Virus record (IMG/VR): IMGVR_UViG_3300036651_000587
Span: 1-39,164 of that record
Length of the DNA: 39,164 bases
Strand: one strand, 5' to 3'
Origin: a virus
The notes below the pieces were generated by a model. The model was given only the letters and a program-made list of their open reading frames with translations. It made no database searches and was not told where the DNA came from. A program made the position numbers and the translations under genes. Below are positions 31,463 through 38,002 of the stretch, piece by piece; positions within the stretch are counted from its first letter, which is position 1; the number at the start of each line of letters is the position of its first letter.

Positions 31463-31725
31463 AAGTACGCACACGGCAATTGCCAAACGATATGTTCGTC
31501 GTTGAGGTGAGTGGTTTTACGACTGGTTATCAATGGGTTGGCGCTGGCACTTGGGAGGGCACGTCTAAGCTTTCCATTGATCGTGGGACCAGCACAAAGA
31601 GCCTCTGCACACACCCTCCGGGCGACAACCATTACGCCACGCTTTGGCATAAAGACTCAGCAGCCGCCAAAGTTGCAGAACTTGAAATTCGCTCACTGCT
31701 TGGCGAAGAAAAGGAAAAATCATGA
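31459..31725 (+). CDS. Hypothetical protein
   Basis: 88 residues, beta-rich start (MKVRTRQLPNDMFVVEVSGF) and acidic helical end (KVAELEIRSLLGEEKEK). It opens with MKVR like two leftward genes, probably by chance. ATGA-coupled to both neighbours. Function unknown. Confidence 0.6.
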   Translation: MKVRTRQLPNDMFVVEVSGFTTGYQWVGAGTWEGTSKLSIDRGTSTKSLCTHPPGDNHYATLWHKDSAAAKVAELEIRSLLGEEKEKS

Positions 31726-31955
31726 CCAAACACCAACTAGCCTACCGCAAGGCGCTCATCGACAAGGGCCTGCCCGAGGTTTATGCGCATATGGCGGCTG
31801 TGAATTTTGATCACGCACTTAGTTCTACTTATCCACCAATAAGGCGCTGTCTGTCAATGTTAGTCGGGGGTTATTTCTTTTGGGAGCTAACACCAGAAGG
31901 AGAGTTTTTCTGGAATGCCATTTACAAAGAGGCACAAGACCATGACGCCCATTGA
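31722..31955 (+). CDS. Hypothetical protein
   Basis: 77 residues (MTKHQLAYRKALIDKGL at the start, FFWELTPEGEFFWNAIYKEA near the end). Aromatic-rich. The FFWExTPEGxxFWxxIY pattern is typical of small phage proteins without known role. The following HTH gene starts inside its end. Confidence 0.6.
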   Translation: MTKHQLAYRKALIDKGLPEVYAHMAAVNFDHALSSTYPPIRRCLSMLVGGYFFWELTPEGEFFWNAIYKEAQDHDAH

Positions 31956-32253
31956 CCTAGGCCAAATCGGCGGAACAGGCCCCGCCAAAGCCCACCGAGG
32001 CGGCACCAAACCCACCAGCGCAGCCGCCTACGACTCAATCAAACCCAGCATCACCGAGAGCCAGCAGCGCGTGCTAGACCGCCTTAAAGAGCGCGCATTG
32101 ACCGATCACGAGCTATCCGAATCGCTGCAAATGAACCCCAGCACGCTACGTCCAAGGCGAGGTGAGTTGCTGGCGATGGGGCTGATTCGGGATAGTGGCG
32201 AGACGCGGCAAACTGGGTCGGGTCGGGCGGCTATTGTTTGGGAGGTGGTATGA
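31942..32253 (+). CDS. Winged-helix DNA-binding protein
   Basis: 103 residues from MTPIDLGQIG. Residues about 36-102 (ESQQRVLDRLKERALTDHELSE, then MNPSTLRPRRGELLAMGLI, RDSGE) read as a winged helix like the MarR/ArsR or DprA-C type, with a beta-wing at GSGRAAIVWEVV. A disordered Gly/Ala/Pro leader precedes it. Probably an early regulator or replication accessory. ATGA-coupled downstream. Confidence 0.65.
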   Translation: MTPIDLGQIGGTGPAKAHRGGTKPTSAAAYDSIKPSITESQQRVLDRLKERALTDHELSESLQMNPSTLRPRRGELLAMGLIRDSGETRQTGSGRAAIVWEVV

Positions 32254-32402
32254 CTGCTCCCAGCATTGGCAAATTCAACCTGAACGACCTACTCGGCGCA
32301 TGGTTTTGCATTACAAATATGCACGACTTCCACCCAGAATACAAAGCTGCTGAATTGTTATTGACGGAATATTTTGACTGGCTTGAGGCAAATAGCGCTT
32401 GA
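32250..32402 (+). CDS. Small hypothetical protein
   Basis: 50 residues, ATGA-coupled to the winged-helix gene. An acidic, aromatic helix-rich sequence (FNLNDLLGAWFCITNMHDF). Its last codons overlap the -35 box of the candidate RNA promoter that follows. Function unknown. Confidence 0.6.
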   Translation: MTAPSIGKFNLNDLLGAWFCITNMHDFHPEYKAAELLLTEYFDWLEANSA

Positions 32403-32427
32403 CTCATAGCGCCAGATGGTGTGCAAT
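32399..32427 (+). promoter_or_regulatory. Sigma70-like promoter before gene-free region
   Basis: TTGACT (32399-32404), a 17-base spacer, and TGCAAT (32422-32427), matching the sigma70 consensus at 5 of 6 and 4 of 6 positions. A transcript would begin near 32434, at the start of the structured gene-free stretch. It lies at the end of a gene and is not needed to express the tightly coupled genes before it, so it most likely drives the downstream element. Confidence 0.6.
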
Positions 32428-32433
32428 ATACAT

Positions 32434-32850
32434 ATCTGCGGATTGGTAACCCGTGGTAGTCAGCGAACGACGAGCCGTAACCCTTTTCAGGAGAGCGGGC
32501 TTGTTATGCCAAAGGACACTGGGTCGCTCCATGTCTCTAGGCGGTCACCAGCCCTAGCCCGTTCCCTTGAGAAGGGTTTGTCGCTTGTGACCTCAAAAAC
32601 TGTATCCCCACCCGTACTCCACACGTCAGCAGTGGGCCTGCATGGGCCGCTTGGAGTAAAACACCGGCAGCGGAACACCCCCGCAACCAGCCGACCGGCC
32701 TTTTTGTCAGGGACCGAACAATACTCGCGCATAACGGTGGAAACAGGCGCTTGTAGATTGAATGACAGCCTCAAGGGACTCTGGTCAGCAATGATGGGAG
32801 AGGGCAGGAATCGTAGGGATTCCACCCTTGTAGGAACTATGGCTTAACAG
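32434..32850 (+). ncRNA. Candidate structured non-coding RNA (about 0.4 kb)
   Basis: This is the only long gap in a gene-dense phage (461 bases, 32403-32863). Nested inverted repeats cover most of it: 32494-32501 with 32556-32563 (8 bp, one G-U); 32514-32522 with 32529-32536; 32543-32548 with 32587-32592 (perfect GGTCAC, crossing the first, so a possible pseudoknot); 32564-32568 with 32572-32576; 32616-32621 with 32652-32657 enclosing two inner stems; 32665-32673 with 32681-32693; 32705-32709 with 32763-32767; 32801-32812 with 32818-32828 (10 bp with a small bulge). Frames across it look like chance openings rich in Ser, Thr, Arg. No match to tRNA, tmRNA, 6S, RNase P or group I intron landmarks was seen. 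A replication origin is the main alternative. The 3' end is uncertain. Confidence 0.55.
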
Positions 32851-32863
32851 AAATGGGGAACAA

Positions 32864-33250
32864 ATGAATGACGCTAAACGAGGTAAGTTGGCCTATGCGC
32901 TGACTAAACGGATGGTGATCGATATGCCGTCTGCGAGGGCTTTGGTTGATGATGCGGTCAACGACTCGGATGGCTGTCCGCATGGGTTTCGCTTTATCGT
33001 AAATGACTGCCTGAGATGCGGCGCTCCGATTTGTTGTGGTCGGTGTTGTTCTGAGGACGCACTTCTAGAAGGTGAGGCGACCGACGATATGGTCTATGCA
33101 TACCTTGAGGCGAATACAGCCTATTGGGAGCAGACTGACAAAATCCCCACACCACCAGGAAGGTGGAGAACCGGAACACCCAAAGAGGCAACAAAGGCGG
33201 GATTGCGTGCGGTGCTAGAACTGTTAAAGCGGAAAGAAGAAAATGACTGA
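32864..33250 (+). CDS. Hypothetical Cys-rich protein
   Basis: 128 residues. A Cys cluster CPHGFRFIVNDCLRCGAPICC then GRCC (about 38-62) suggests a small zinc-binding unit. The C-terminus is helical. GGGGA precedes the ATG. It is the first gene after the candidate RNA. Function unknown. Confidence 0.65.
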   Translation: MNDAKRGKLAYALTKRMVIDMPSARALVDDAVNDSDGCPHGFRFIVNDCLRCGAPICCGRCCSEDALLEGEATDDMVYAYLEANTAYWEQTDKIPTPPGRWRTGTPKEATKAGLRAVLELLKRKEEND

Positions 33251-33653
33251 TTACGAAGTAACCAATCTTACGGCGGTAACCTGCCTTCTTTGCAATGGCG
33301 CTGGACACAAAACGGCACACCTGAGAGTAGGAGAATCAGACTTTGAAGAACATGATGTTGATTGCCCGGTTTGCAGTGGTTCCGGTATGGTTCATCGAAA
33401 TCTTCAGGCATACATTCATGCGCTGGAAAAACGGAATCACGCGCTTAGTCAAGAGGCTCATGATTGGTGGACCATGGCGCATGAACTTAACAAAAAAAAG
33501 GCGGCATGTCTGCTTCCTGAAAATATCGAAAAGTTGGTGTTGGAAGAATTCAGTAGCCGGGGCGATCATGAAGCGCAGGGTTTAGACGCTTATTGGAAGG
33601 CGGCGTTTAAAGATGGCGCTAACTTTATGGCGAAAGAGTTCGGCTGTGTTTGA
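33243..33653 (+). CDS. DnaJ-type zinc-finger protein
   Basis: 136 residues. Two CxxCxGxG motifs (CLLCNGAG about 16-23; CPVCSGSG about 43-50) form one DnaJ-like zinc-binding unit without a J domain. The rest is helical. Such stand-alone zinc knuckles are common in phages and may support protein interactions; the specific role is unknown. Overlaps the truncated gene that follows by 8 bases. Confidence 0.7.
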   Translation: MTDYEVTNLTAVTCLLCNGAGHKTAHLRVGESDFEEHDVDCPVCSGSGMVHRNLQAYIHALEKRNHALSQEAHDWWTMAHELNKKKAACLLPENIEKLVLEEFSSRGDHEAQGLDAYWKAAFKDGANFMAKEFGCV

Positions 33654-33786
33654 TCTCTTCGGCGACACCATAACCACGCCATCCCCATCAACAACCCGTA
33701 TGCCAAGCGTAATCAACCTTTCGCACGGCTTCATAGATTGGTGGCTGGCATATCCTAGAAACAGCCGCAAGGTGGCAACATGTTGA
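33646..33786 (+). pseudogene. Truncated copy of the replication-domain gene, cut by HNH
   Basis: 46 codons, GTG start. It reads MFDLFGDTITTP, then HGFIDWWLAYPRNSRKVAT before an early stop. The intact gene at 34238 reads MLDLFGDTNTSP, then FGFSEWWKAWPAGPRKVAK and continues for 140 residues. The copy therefore breaks at the conserved RKVA point, exactly where the HNH gene begins (its ATG at 33780 overlaps). It is best read as the 5' stub of the original gene left upstream of the inserted endonuclease. Confidence 0.75.
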
Positions 33787-34244
33787 CGCGTGAAAGCATT
33801 GGTTTATTGGTTAGATATGAGCCCGAGTCCGGTAAGTTTTTTTGGCTTGTAAATCGTGGTTCTCGCGCTAGGGTTGGAAATGAAGCCGGATGGGATAGGG
33901 CTGATGGGTATCGGCAGATTCGCATTGAAAACAAAATTTACTATGCGCATCGTCTTGCGTGGCTATCAGTGCATGACGTTTGGCCGGAACTTGTTGACCA
34001 TATAAATAGAAATCCTGCTGACAACAGAATTATCAATCTTAGATTGGCCAATAAGAGCATCAATGCGATAAACAGCTATGCCTCAACCAAAAATACCTCT
34101 GGTTTTAAAGGCGTTTCTTGGTCTAAAGGGATGAAAAAATGGCGCATGAGCCATCAAGCATCGGGCGTGCTAAGCCGAATGTATTTCGATGATGCGGCCA
34201 CTGCTGGAGCGGCATATTTAAAGATCGTGGAGGCCAAATGCTAG
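33780..34244 (+). CDS. HNH homing endonuclease with AP2-like domain
   Basis: 154 residues. The HNH_3 pattern is HRLAWLSVHDVWP (about 59-71), LVDHINRNPADNRIINLRL (about 73-91), with a C-terminal AP2-like part (TSGFKGVSWSKGMKKWRM). AT-richer than its neighbours. It sits between the 5' stub and the intact copy of the same gene, overlapping both. It is related in architecture, but only distantly, to the enzyme at 10480. Confidence 0.88.
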   Translation: MLTRESIGLLVRYEPESGKFFWLVNRGSRARVGNEAGWDRADGYRQIRIENKIYYAHRLAWLSVHDVWPELVDHINRNPADNRIINLRLANKSINAINSYASTKNTSGFKGVSWSKGMKKWRMSHQASGVLSRMYFDDAATAGAAYLKIVEAKC

Positions 34245-34660
34245 ATTTGTTCGGCGATACCAATACTTCCCCCTATATTCCGTCAAGTCGAAAATCAAGC
34301 CGTCTTTTAAATAGTGCTTTTGGATTTTCGGAGTGGTGGAAGGCGTGGCCCGCAGGCCCCCGCAAAGTAGCCAAGCAACAAGCTCTCGACAAATGGGCGC
34401 GCTTCGAGTGCGCAACCAGCGCAACACTGATCTTGCAGCACACCGAATGGATGAAAACTCAGCCAGATTGGCTCAAGGACAACGGAGCATTCATCTGCGC
34501 GCCGCTTGTTTACTTGAACCAGCAACGGTGGGCCGACTGGCAACCAGAGCCCGAACGCCCCAAAAAACAGGGCGAATTAGAGCGCATAAAAGCCCACATA
34601 GGCGCACCAATGCCAGATTCAATCAAAGCGCTCAGGGCGCGTATTAGGGGAGTAACGTGA
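34238..34660 (+). CDS. Phage replication-type domain protein (WxxWPxxxRKVAK)
   Basis: 140 residues. WWKAWPAGPRKVAKQQALDKW (about 31-51), then WLKDNGAFICAPLVYLNQQRWADW (about 84-107), is the pattern found at the C-terminus of many phage replication/primosome-type proteins. Here it stands alone. No helicase, primase or polymerase gene is visible, so this may be the main link to host replication. It overlaps the methyltransferase start by 4 bases. Confidence 0.65.
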   Translation: MLDLFGDTNTSPYIPSSRKSSRLLNSAFGFSEWWKAWPAGPRKVAKQQALDKWARFECATSATLILQHTEWMKTQPDWLKDNGAFICAPLVYLNQQRWADWQPEPERPKKQGELERIKAHIGAPMPDSIKALRARIRGVT

Positions 34661-35421
34661 ATGGCCTGGACAATCAGCAACTCCCTGATGAGGGATTACG
34701 AGAACTCCACCTCTTCGCTGGCGCGGGTGGCGGGATACTCGCAGGCCAACTTAACGGAAACACGTGTGTTTGTGCCGTCGAACGAGAGCCCTACGCCCAA
34801 GCCGTCCTTGTGGCACGACAAAACGATGGGACGTTTCCCCCTTTCCCGATTTGGGATGATGTGCGCACCTTTGACGGAAAGCCATGGCGCGGAATTGTTG
34901 ACGTGGTTTCTGGCGGCTTCCCTTGTACAGACATCAGCTCAGCCAGGACAAACAGCGCAGTTAACGGAGAACAAAAAGGCCTCGACGGAGAAAATAGCGG
35001 GCTCTGGACTGAGCAAGCGAGAATCATTCGTGAAGTGGAGCCCATCGAGGTACAAGTGGAAAACTCCCCAAATCTCACTATTCGGGGACTTGAGCGAGTC
35101 TTGTGGGACCTGGCCGAGATGGGGTTCAATGCTAAATGGGGAGTGTTATCAGGAGAAGCCGTTAACGCCCCTCATGAGCGGGAACGGATGTGGCTTGTGG
35201 CTACCCACCCCGACCGCGCACAACGCAAAAGAGGGGAATTATCCAGCCGAAAGAACCAGGAATACGCCGACCTTGGCCGCTGTACTTGGTGGAAAGATAA
35301 ACCCGGAATTCACGGAGTGGATGATGGGGTGGCCCATCGGACACACCGACTTAAAGCCATCGGGAACGGCCAAATCCCATTGGTTGCGGCAACAGCATGG
35401 CGAATGCTCGGGGGCGAATGA
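34657..35421 (+). CDS. dcm: DNA (cytosine-5) methyltransferase
   Basis: 254 residues, GTG start. Motif I LHLFAGAGGG (18-27), motif IV GGFPC with catalytic Cys90, motif VI ENSP (135-138), motif VIII HERERMWLV (173-181) and motif X GNGQIP (236-241) are all present, so a full C5-methyltransferase is encoded. The usual PCQ is PCT here (Thr91). It would methylate phage DNA against host restriction. A second open frame of equal length lies over it, see the next entry. Confidence 0.9.
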   Translation: MNGLDNQQLPDEGLRELHLFAGAGGGILAGQLNGNTCVCAVEREPYAQAVLVARQNDGTFPPFPIWDDVRTFDGKPWRGIVDVVSGGFPCTDISSARTNSAVNGEQKGLDGENSGLWTEQARIIREVEPIEVQVENSPNLTIRGLERVLWDLAEMGFNAKWGVLSGEAVNAPHERERMWLVATHPDRAQRKRGELSSRKNQEYADLGRCTWWKDKPGIHGVDDGVAHRTHRLKAIGNGQIPLVAATAWRMLGGE

Positions 35422-35425
35422 ATGA
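34661..35425 (+). CDS. Overprinted phage protein in +1 frame of dcm
   Basis: 254 residues, ATG start four bases after the dcm start and stop four bases after its stop. It is not a random frame. It matches a known phage protein pattern, often annotated near or as DNA methylase: SRFGMMCAPLT (62-72), AELLTWFLAASLVQTS (77-92), ISLFGDL then TWPRWGSMLNG (138-160), LPTPTAHNAK (181-190), INPEFTEWMMGWPIGHTDL (213-231). The stop is ATGA-coupled to the next small gene, as expected if translated. Function is unknown; it is probably linked to the methyltransferase. Confidence 0.75.
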   Translation: MAWTISNSLMRDYENSTSSLARVAGYSQANLTETRVFVPSNESPTPKPSLWHDKTMGRFPLSRFGMMCAPLTESHGAELLTWFLAASLVQTSAQPGQTAQLTENKKASTEKIAGSGLSKRESFVKWSPSRYKWKTPQISLFGDLSESCGTWPRWGSMLNGECYQEKPLTPLMSGNGCGLWLPTPTAHNAKEGNYPAERTRNTPTLAAVLGGKINPEFTEWMMGWPIGHTDLKPSGTAKSHWLRQQHGECSGANE

Positions 35426-35532
35426 GCTACAAAGATGCAATCAACCTCCTAGACCGCCGCCGCGAGGGCGCAATTATCCCGGTTTATCTCATTGATATAG
35501 CGCTGAGGGTTACGGGTGATCTGGATGATTAA
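35422..35532 (+). CDS. Small protein coupled to the overprinted gene
   Basis: 36 residues, beginning MSYKDAINLLDRRR. The ATG overlaps the stop of the overprinted frame (ATGA) and the frame overlaps the start of ninG. Short but well packed between neighbours. Function unknown. Confidence 0.55.
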   Translation: MSYKDAINLLDRRREGAIIPVYLIDIALRVTGDLDD

Positions 35533-36109
35533 AACCATCAAGCAAAAGGCTTGCAAAGTTTGCGGTGAAAACTTCATACCTTTTCGGTCTTTGGAAAACT
35601 GGTGCTCACCTGCCCATGGGGCGATTCTTGGTGCTGCAAAACTTGAAAAAGCAAAAGCTAAAGAGCAAGCCGCCGACCGCAAGGAGACGAGGGCTAAGCT
35701 GAAAGAAAAGAAGGAGGAAAAGCGCGGCTACTGGTTGGAATTAGCTCAGAAGGAATTCAATAGCTTCATTCGCCTGAGAGATCAGATAGCCGGGCATGCC
35801 TGCATATCTAGCGGTAGGCCGTTAAATTGGTCTGGAAATCAAGTAGACGCTGGACACTTCAGGAGTCGAGGCTCAGCCCCTCACATGCGCTTTGTTGAGG
35901 AAAACGTCCACGCCCAGAGCAAGTACGAGAACCGCTATATGTCAGGCAATGCGCCCGGCTATAGGGTTGGATTAATCGCCAGGATAGGCCTAGAGGCCGT
36001 CGAGGCGCTGGAAGCTGACCAAGAACCACGCCGGTACACCATTGACGACCTAAAGGCCATTAAACAAACTTACGCCGACAAGGTGCGAGCTTTGAAGGGT
36101 GAAAAGTGA
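35525..36109 (+). CDS. ninG: NinG-like recombination protein
   Basis: 194 residues from ATG 35525; a GTG nine bases upstream is less likely. An N-terminal zinc ribbon (C10, C13, C27, H31) is followed by a Lys/Glu-rich coiled coil (about 36-72) and a core containing VDAGHFRSRGSAPHMRF (about 111-127), characteristic of lambda NinG (Rap family), which resolves branched recombination intermediates in lambda. Works with NinB and ERF here by inference. Confidence 0.88.
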   Translation: MIKTIKQKACKVCGENFIPFRSLENWCSPAHGAILGAAKLEKAKAKEQAADRKETRAKLKEKKEEKRGYWLELAQKEFNSFIRLRDQIAGHACISSGRPLNWSGNQVDAGHFRSRGSAPHMRFVEENVHAQSKYENRYMSGNAPGYRVGLIARIGLEAVEALEADQEPRRYTIDDLKAIKQTYADKVRALKGEK

Positions 36110-36435
36110 GCGAACGATTGCCCGCACCGCCTAAGACTGGCTGGCCTGCCGCAATGATGCAGGACGATTGCGGGCCGCTGAGCAAGTGGTTTGCCTCAAG
36201 ACTTGGTGCTAAACACCTTGTCAGGCTGCAAAACCAGCCCAAACCCTTCATACGTCAAGCCCACCGCTACACCTACAGAGGACGCTCAGTCATGGCGCTG
36301 GAATACGGAACAGGCATGGTCAAGGTGTCCGAGATCGACATGGAGCGGCAATATCCATACTGCCCGGCTGAGACGGTGGATTCGGCTGAGTTGGTGCCGG
36401 AGCCTATGAAATATTACAAAGACAGTCTGCCGTAA
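36106..36435 (+). CDS. Hypothetical protein
   Basis: 109 residues, GTG start overlapping the ninG stop. The first half (PPKTGWPAAMMQDDCGPLSKWFASRLG) recurs in phages near ninG but has no known role. A promoter-like sequence for the next gene lies just after its stop. Confidence 0.6.
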   Translation: MSERLPAPPKTGWPAAMMQDDCGPLSKWFASRLGAKHLVRLQNQPKPFIRQAHRYTYRGRSVMALEYGTGMVKVSEIDMERQYPYCPAETVDSAELVPEPMKYYKDSLP

Positions 36436-36442
36436 ATAGTTC

Positions 36443-36470
36443 TTGCGTTGCCCGATAAGGCGTGCATAAT
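36443..36470 (+). promoter_or_regulatory. Promoter immediately before small HTH gene
   Basis: TTGCGT (36443-36448), a 16-base spacer, CATAAT (36465-36470). The predicted start point (about 36476-36478) falls at the ATG of the downstream HTH gene. No Shine-Dalgarno sequence lies between. The transcript may be leaderless, like lambda cI from PRM. Confidence 0.6.
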
Positions 36471-36477
36471 AGCGCTC

Positions 36478-36663
36478 ATGCAGAAAACAATTGAACGCCT
36501 TATCAAAAAACACGGTGGGTTGCGGCCATTGTCTCGCGCCATTGGCATTAGCCCCTCTTATCTCCAGCGGATGCGCATTGGTGAAAAGAACGATCCTTCG
36601 CCGGAAGTGCTGGATAAGTTGGGATTGGAGCGTGTGGTTAGTTATCGGAGGAAGCGCAAGTGA
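36478..36663 (+). CDS. Small HTH (Cro/XRE-like) regulator
   Basis: 61 residues. LSRAIGISPSYLQRMRIGEKN (about 18-38) is a helix-turn-helix of the Cro/CI type, followed by PEVLDKLGLERVVSYRRKRK. It has its own promoter-like sequence and no ribosome site. It is too small for a CI repressor with a C-terminal dimerisation domain. It is likely a Cro-type switch protein for early genes. Confidence 0.75.
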   Translation: MQKTIERLIKKHGGLRPLSRAIGISPSYLQRMRIGEKNDPSPEVLDKLGLERVVSYRRKRK

Positions 36664-36923
36664 AAACTCTTAAGTTCTGGAATGGGCGCTGGGAAAACCG
36701 GCAACATATTTACATTGCTGCATATTCCCAGGCTGACGCAATTCGCATGATTGAAGAATGGCTTGGCCGTAAACCGCGCGGCATTGAAACCGAGTTTCGA
36801 GTGTATTACTCGCCATGCTGGGGCAACACTATGGAATCTGTAGCCAAAGAGCGAGGGATTTGGGTTGGTGTCGCCAATCAGTACGGAACAGTGCCATACA
36901 GAAGGTTTCCAAAGCAGCCATGA
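36660..36923 (+). CDS. Hypothetical protein
   Basis: 87 residues, GTG start overlapping the HTH gene stop. Beta-rich, aromatic (KFWNGRWENRQHIYIAAYSQADA, about 5-27; FRVYYSPCWGNTME, about 46-59). No family recognised. ATGA-coupled to ninB. Confidence 0.6.
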   Translation: MKTLKFWNGRWENRQHIYIAAYSQADAIRMIEEWLGRKPRGIETEFRVYYSPCWGNTMESVAKERGIWVGVANQYGTVPYRRFPKQP

Positions 36924-37318
36924 CTGACAAAGCCCTATATCGCTTAATTCACTCAGAAGCACGCAGCAGGGCCGCACAGCACTGCATGGAAGCGCCAGAT
37001 GGGTGGATTGTGCAGATTAAGCCGCCTACACGCAGTTTGGATGCCAATGCCGCAATGTGGCTTGTTCTCGATGCTTTCAGCAAGCAGCTTCAGTGGCCGG
37101 TTAATGGTGTGCTGGAGTGGTTGACGCCTGAAGAGTGGAAAGACCTGCTCAGCGCCGCATTCAAGCGCGAGACGGTCAGGGTCGCCATGGGGTTGGATGG
37201 CGGCATGGTGATGCTGGGATTGCGCACTTCAAAGCTACCCAAGGCGGTGTTTAGCGAAATGCTGGAGTTTATGCACGCAACAGCGGTACAGCGCGGCGTG
37301 GTGGTTTACAAGGATTAA
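36920..37318 (+). CDS. ninB: NinB-like recombination protein
   Basis: 132 residues from ATG 36920; a longer in-frame version starts inside the preceding gene and is rejected. The central part (RSLDANAAMWLVLDAFSKQL, then LTPEEWKDLLSAAF) matches lambda NinB, a single-stranded-DNA-binding Red-recombination mediator. Together with ERF, NinG and the SSB-tailed protein it forms a complete phage recombination set. Confidence 0.88.
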   Translation: MTDKALYRLIHSEARSRAAQHCMEAPDGWIVQIKPPTRSLDANAAMWLVLDAFSKQLQWPVNGVLEWLTPEEWKDLLSAAFKRETVRVAMGLDGGMVMLGLRTSKLPKAVFSEMLEFMHATAVQRGVVVYKD

Positions 37319-37324
37319 CCGAAC

Positions 37325-37344
37325 TCGGCCCGGTTTTTGGCCGA
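37325..37344 (+). promoter_or_regulatory. Perfect hairpin between ninB and membrane gene
   Basis: TCGGCC (37325-37330), 8-base T-rich loop, GGCCGA (37339-37344), just upstream of a GGAG ribosome site. No T tract follows, so a terminator is unlikely; mRNA end protection or translational control is possible. Confidence 0.4.
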
Positions 37345-37359
37345 TAACTGGAGTGGTAT

Positions 37360-37632
37360 ATGGTTTCTCTGTTCGTTATGTTGTCGATCCCGTTGCTTAT
37401 TTTGTGGAGGGCGTGTGTATTTGTGCAAATGTGGGCATGGTTTATATCGCCGGCATTTGGATTGCCTCAACTGACTTATCCGGTCGCAATTGGTATTTCA
37501 GGAATCTTCGGCATGTTGACCTATCAGCAAAAGCAGAAGTCAACCGAGGACTTGTCGTCAATGTACGTCACTGCGATGCTTGTGCCAGCCTTGACGCTGC
37601 TCATCGGCTACATCGCAAAACAATTCATGTAA
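37360..37632 (+). CDS. Membrane protein, three spans
   Basis: 90 residues; GGAG precedes the ATG. Hydrophobic segments at about 3-29, 39-54 and 69-86. An alternative frame over the same bases (37353-37640) has no such character and is rejected. A small membrane protein in the middle/late region could be a holin-like or exclusion protein; no evidence decides. Confidence 0.65.
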   Translation: MVSLFVMLSIPLLILWRACVFVQMWAWFISPAFGLPQLTYPVAIGISGIFGMLTYQQKQKSTEDLSSMYVTAMLVPALTLLIGYIAKQFM

Positions 37633-37639
37633 ATCCATA

Positions 37640-37867
37640 ATGACCAAAGAGACAGTAAGGGCCGCACTAAAGGCCGCTGATGACGGAATGACCATTGCTG
37701 AACTGGCTTGGTCAGTTAGCAGGCCCGACACGAACGTAAAGAAAAGCCTCGCAGCCATGCCAGATGCTTACATTGACCATTGGAGAAAGGCCAAGCGAGG
37801 CCCGCATAAATACGCTGCTGTTTACATGGTGGTCGATGTACCAGAGAATGCACCAAAGCCCAACTAA
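37640..37867 (+). CDS. Winged-helix-like small protein
   Basis: 75 residues. TKETVRAALKAADDGMTIAELAWSVSRPDTNVKKSLAAM (about 2-40) reads as helix-turn-helix DNA-binding, followed by a beta wing (HKYAAVYMVVD). Possibly a late regulator, as no Q-type antiterminator is recognised. Inferred only from fold pattern. Confidence 0.55.
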   Translation: MTKETVRAALKAADDGMTIAELAWSVSRPDTNVKKSLAAMPDAYIDHWRKAKRGPHKYAAVYMVVDVPENAPKPN

Positions 37868-37936
37868 CATCGCCCGGCGCAACGTGAGCGCATCCTCGCC
37901 GCTACCCCACGGCAATCACGGAGGGGGTGAAACGGT

Positions 37937-37986
37937 CCGACCAGCGCGCTGTGCGTAAAGAATTTACCGGATGGTCGGTTTTGTTT
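37937..37986 (+). terminator. Branched terminator-like structure
   Basis: An outer perfect 7-bp stem CCGACCA (37937-37943) with TGGTCGG (37972-37978) is followed by TTTTGTTT. Inside are two small hairpins, CGC/GCG (37945-37955) and GTAAA-GAA-TTTAC (37955-37967), giving a three-way-junction shape. It lies in a 135-base gap before a small gene with a strong AAGGAG. A terminator is the simplest reading; an attenuator is possible. Confidence 0.55.
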
Positions 37987-38002
37987 AACCAAGGAGCTGT
38001 AT

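Noticed and set aside
32416-32847. Open frame of 143 codons across the gene-free region
   Set aside because: No ribosome site, random composition, and no recognisable pattern; overlaps strong RNA stems. A reverse frame (32487-32825) was rejected for the same reason.
32434-32850. RNase P, tmRNA or group I intron as identity of the structured region
   Set aside because: A short resemblance to the RNase P GAUGAAUGAC block (near 32757-32767) exists, but the other invariant segments are missing; no intron core or tmRNA tag frame is visible.
37353-37640. Alternative frame overlapping the membrane gene
   Set aside because: The frame from 37360 has a better-spaced ribosome site and clear membrane spans.
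37764-37958. Open frame across the end of the winged-helix gene and gap
   Set aside because: No ribosome site; it overlaps the branched terminator stem.
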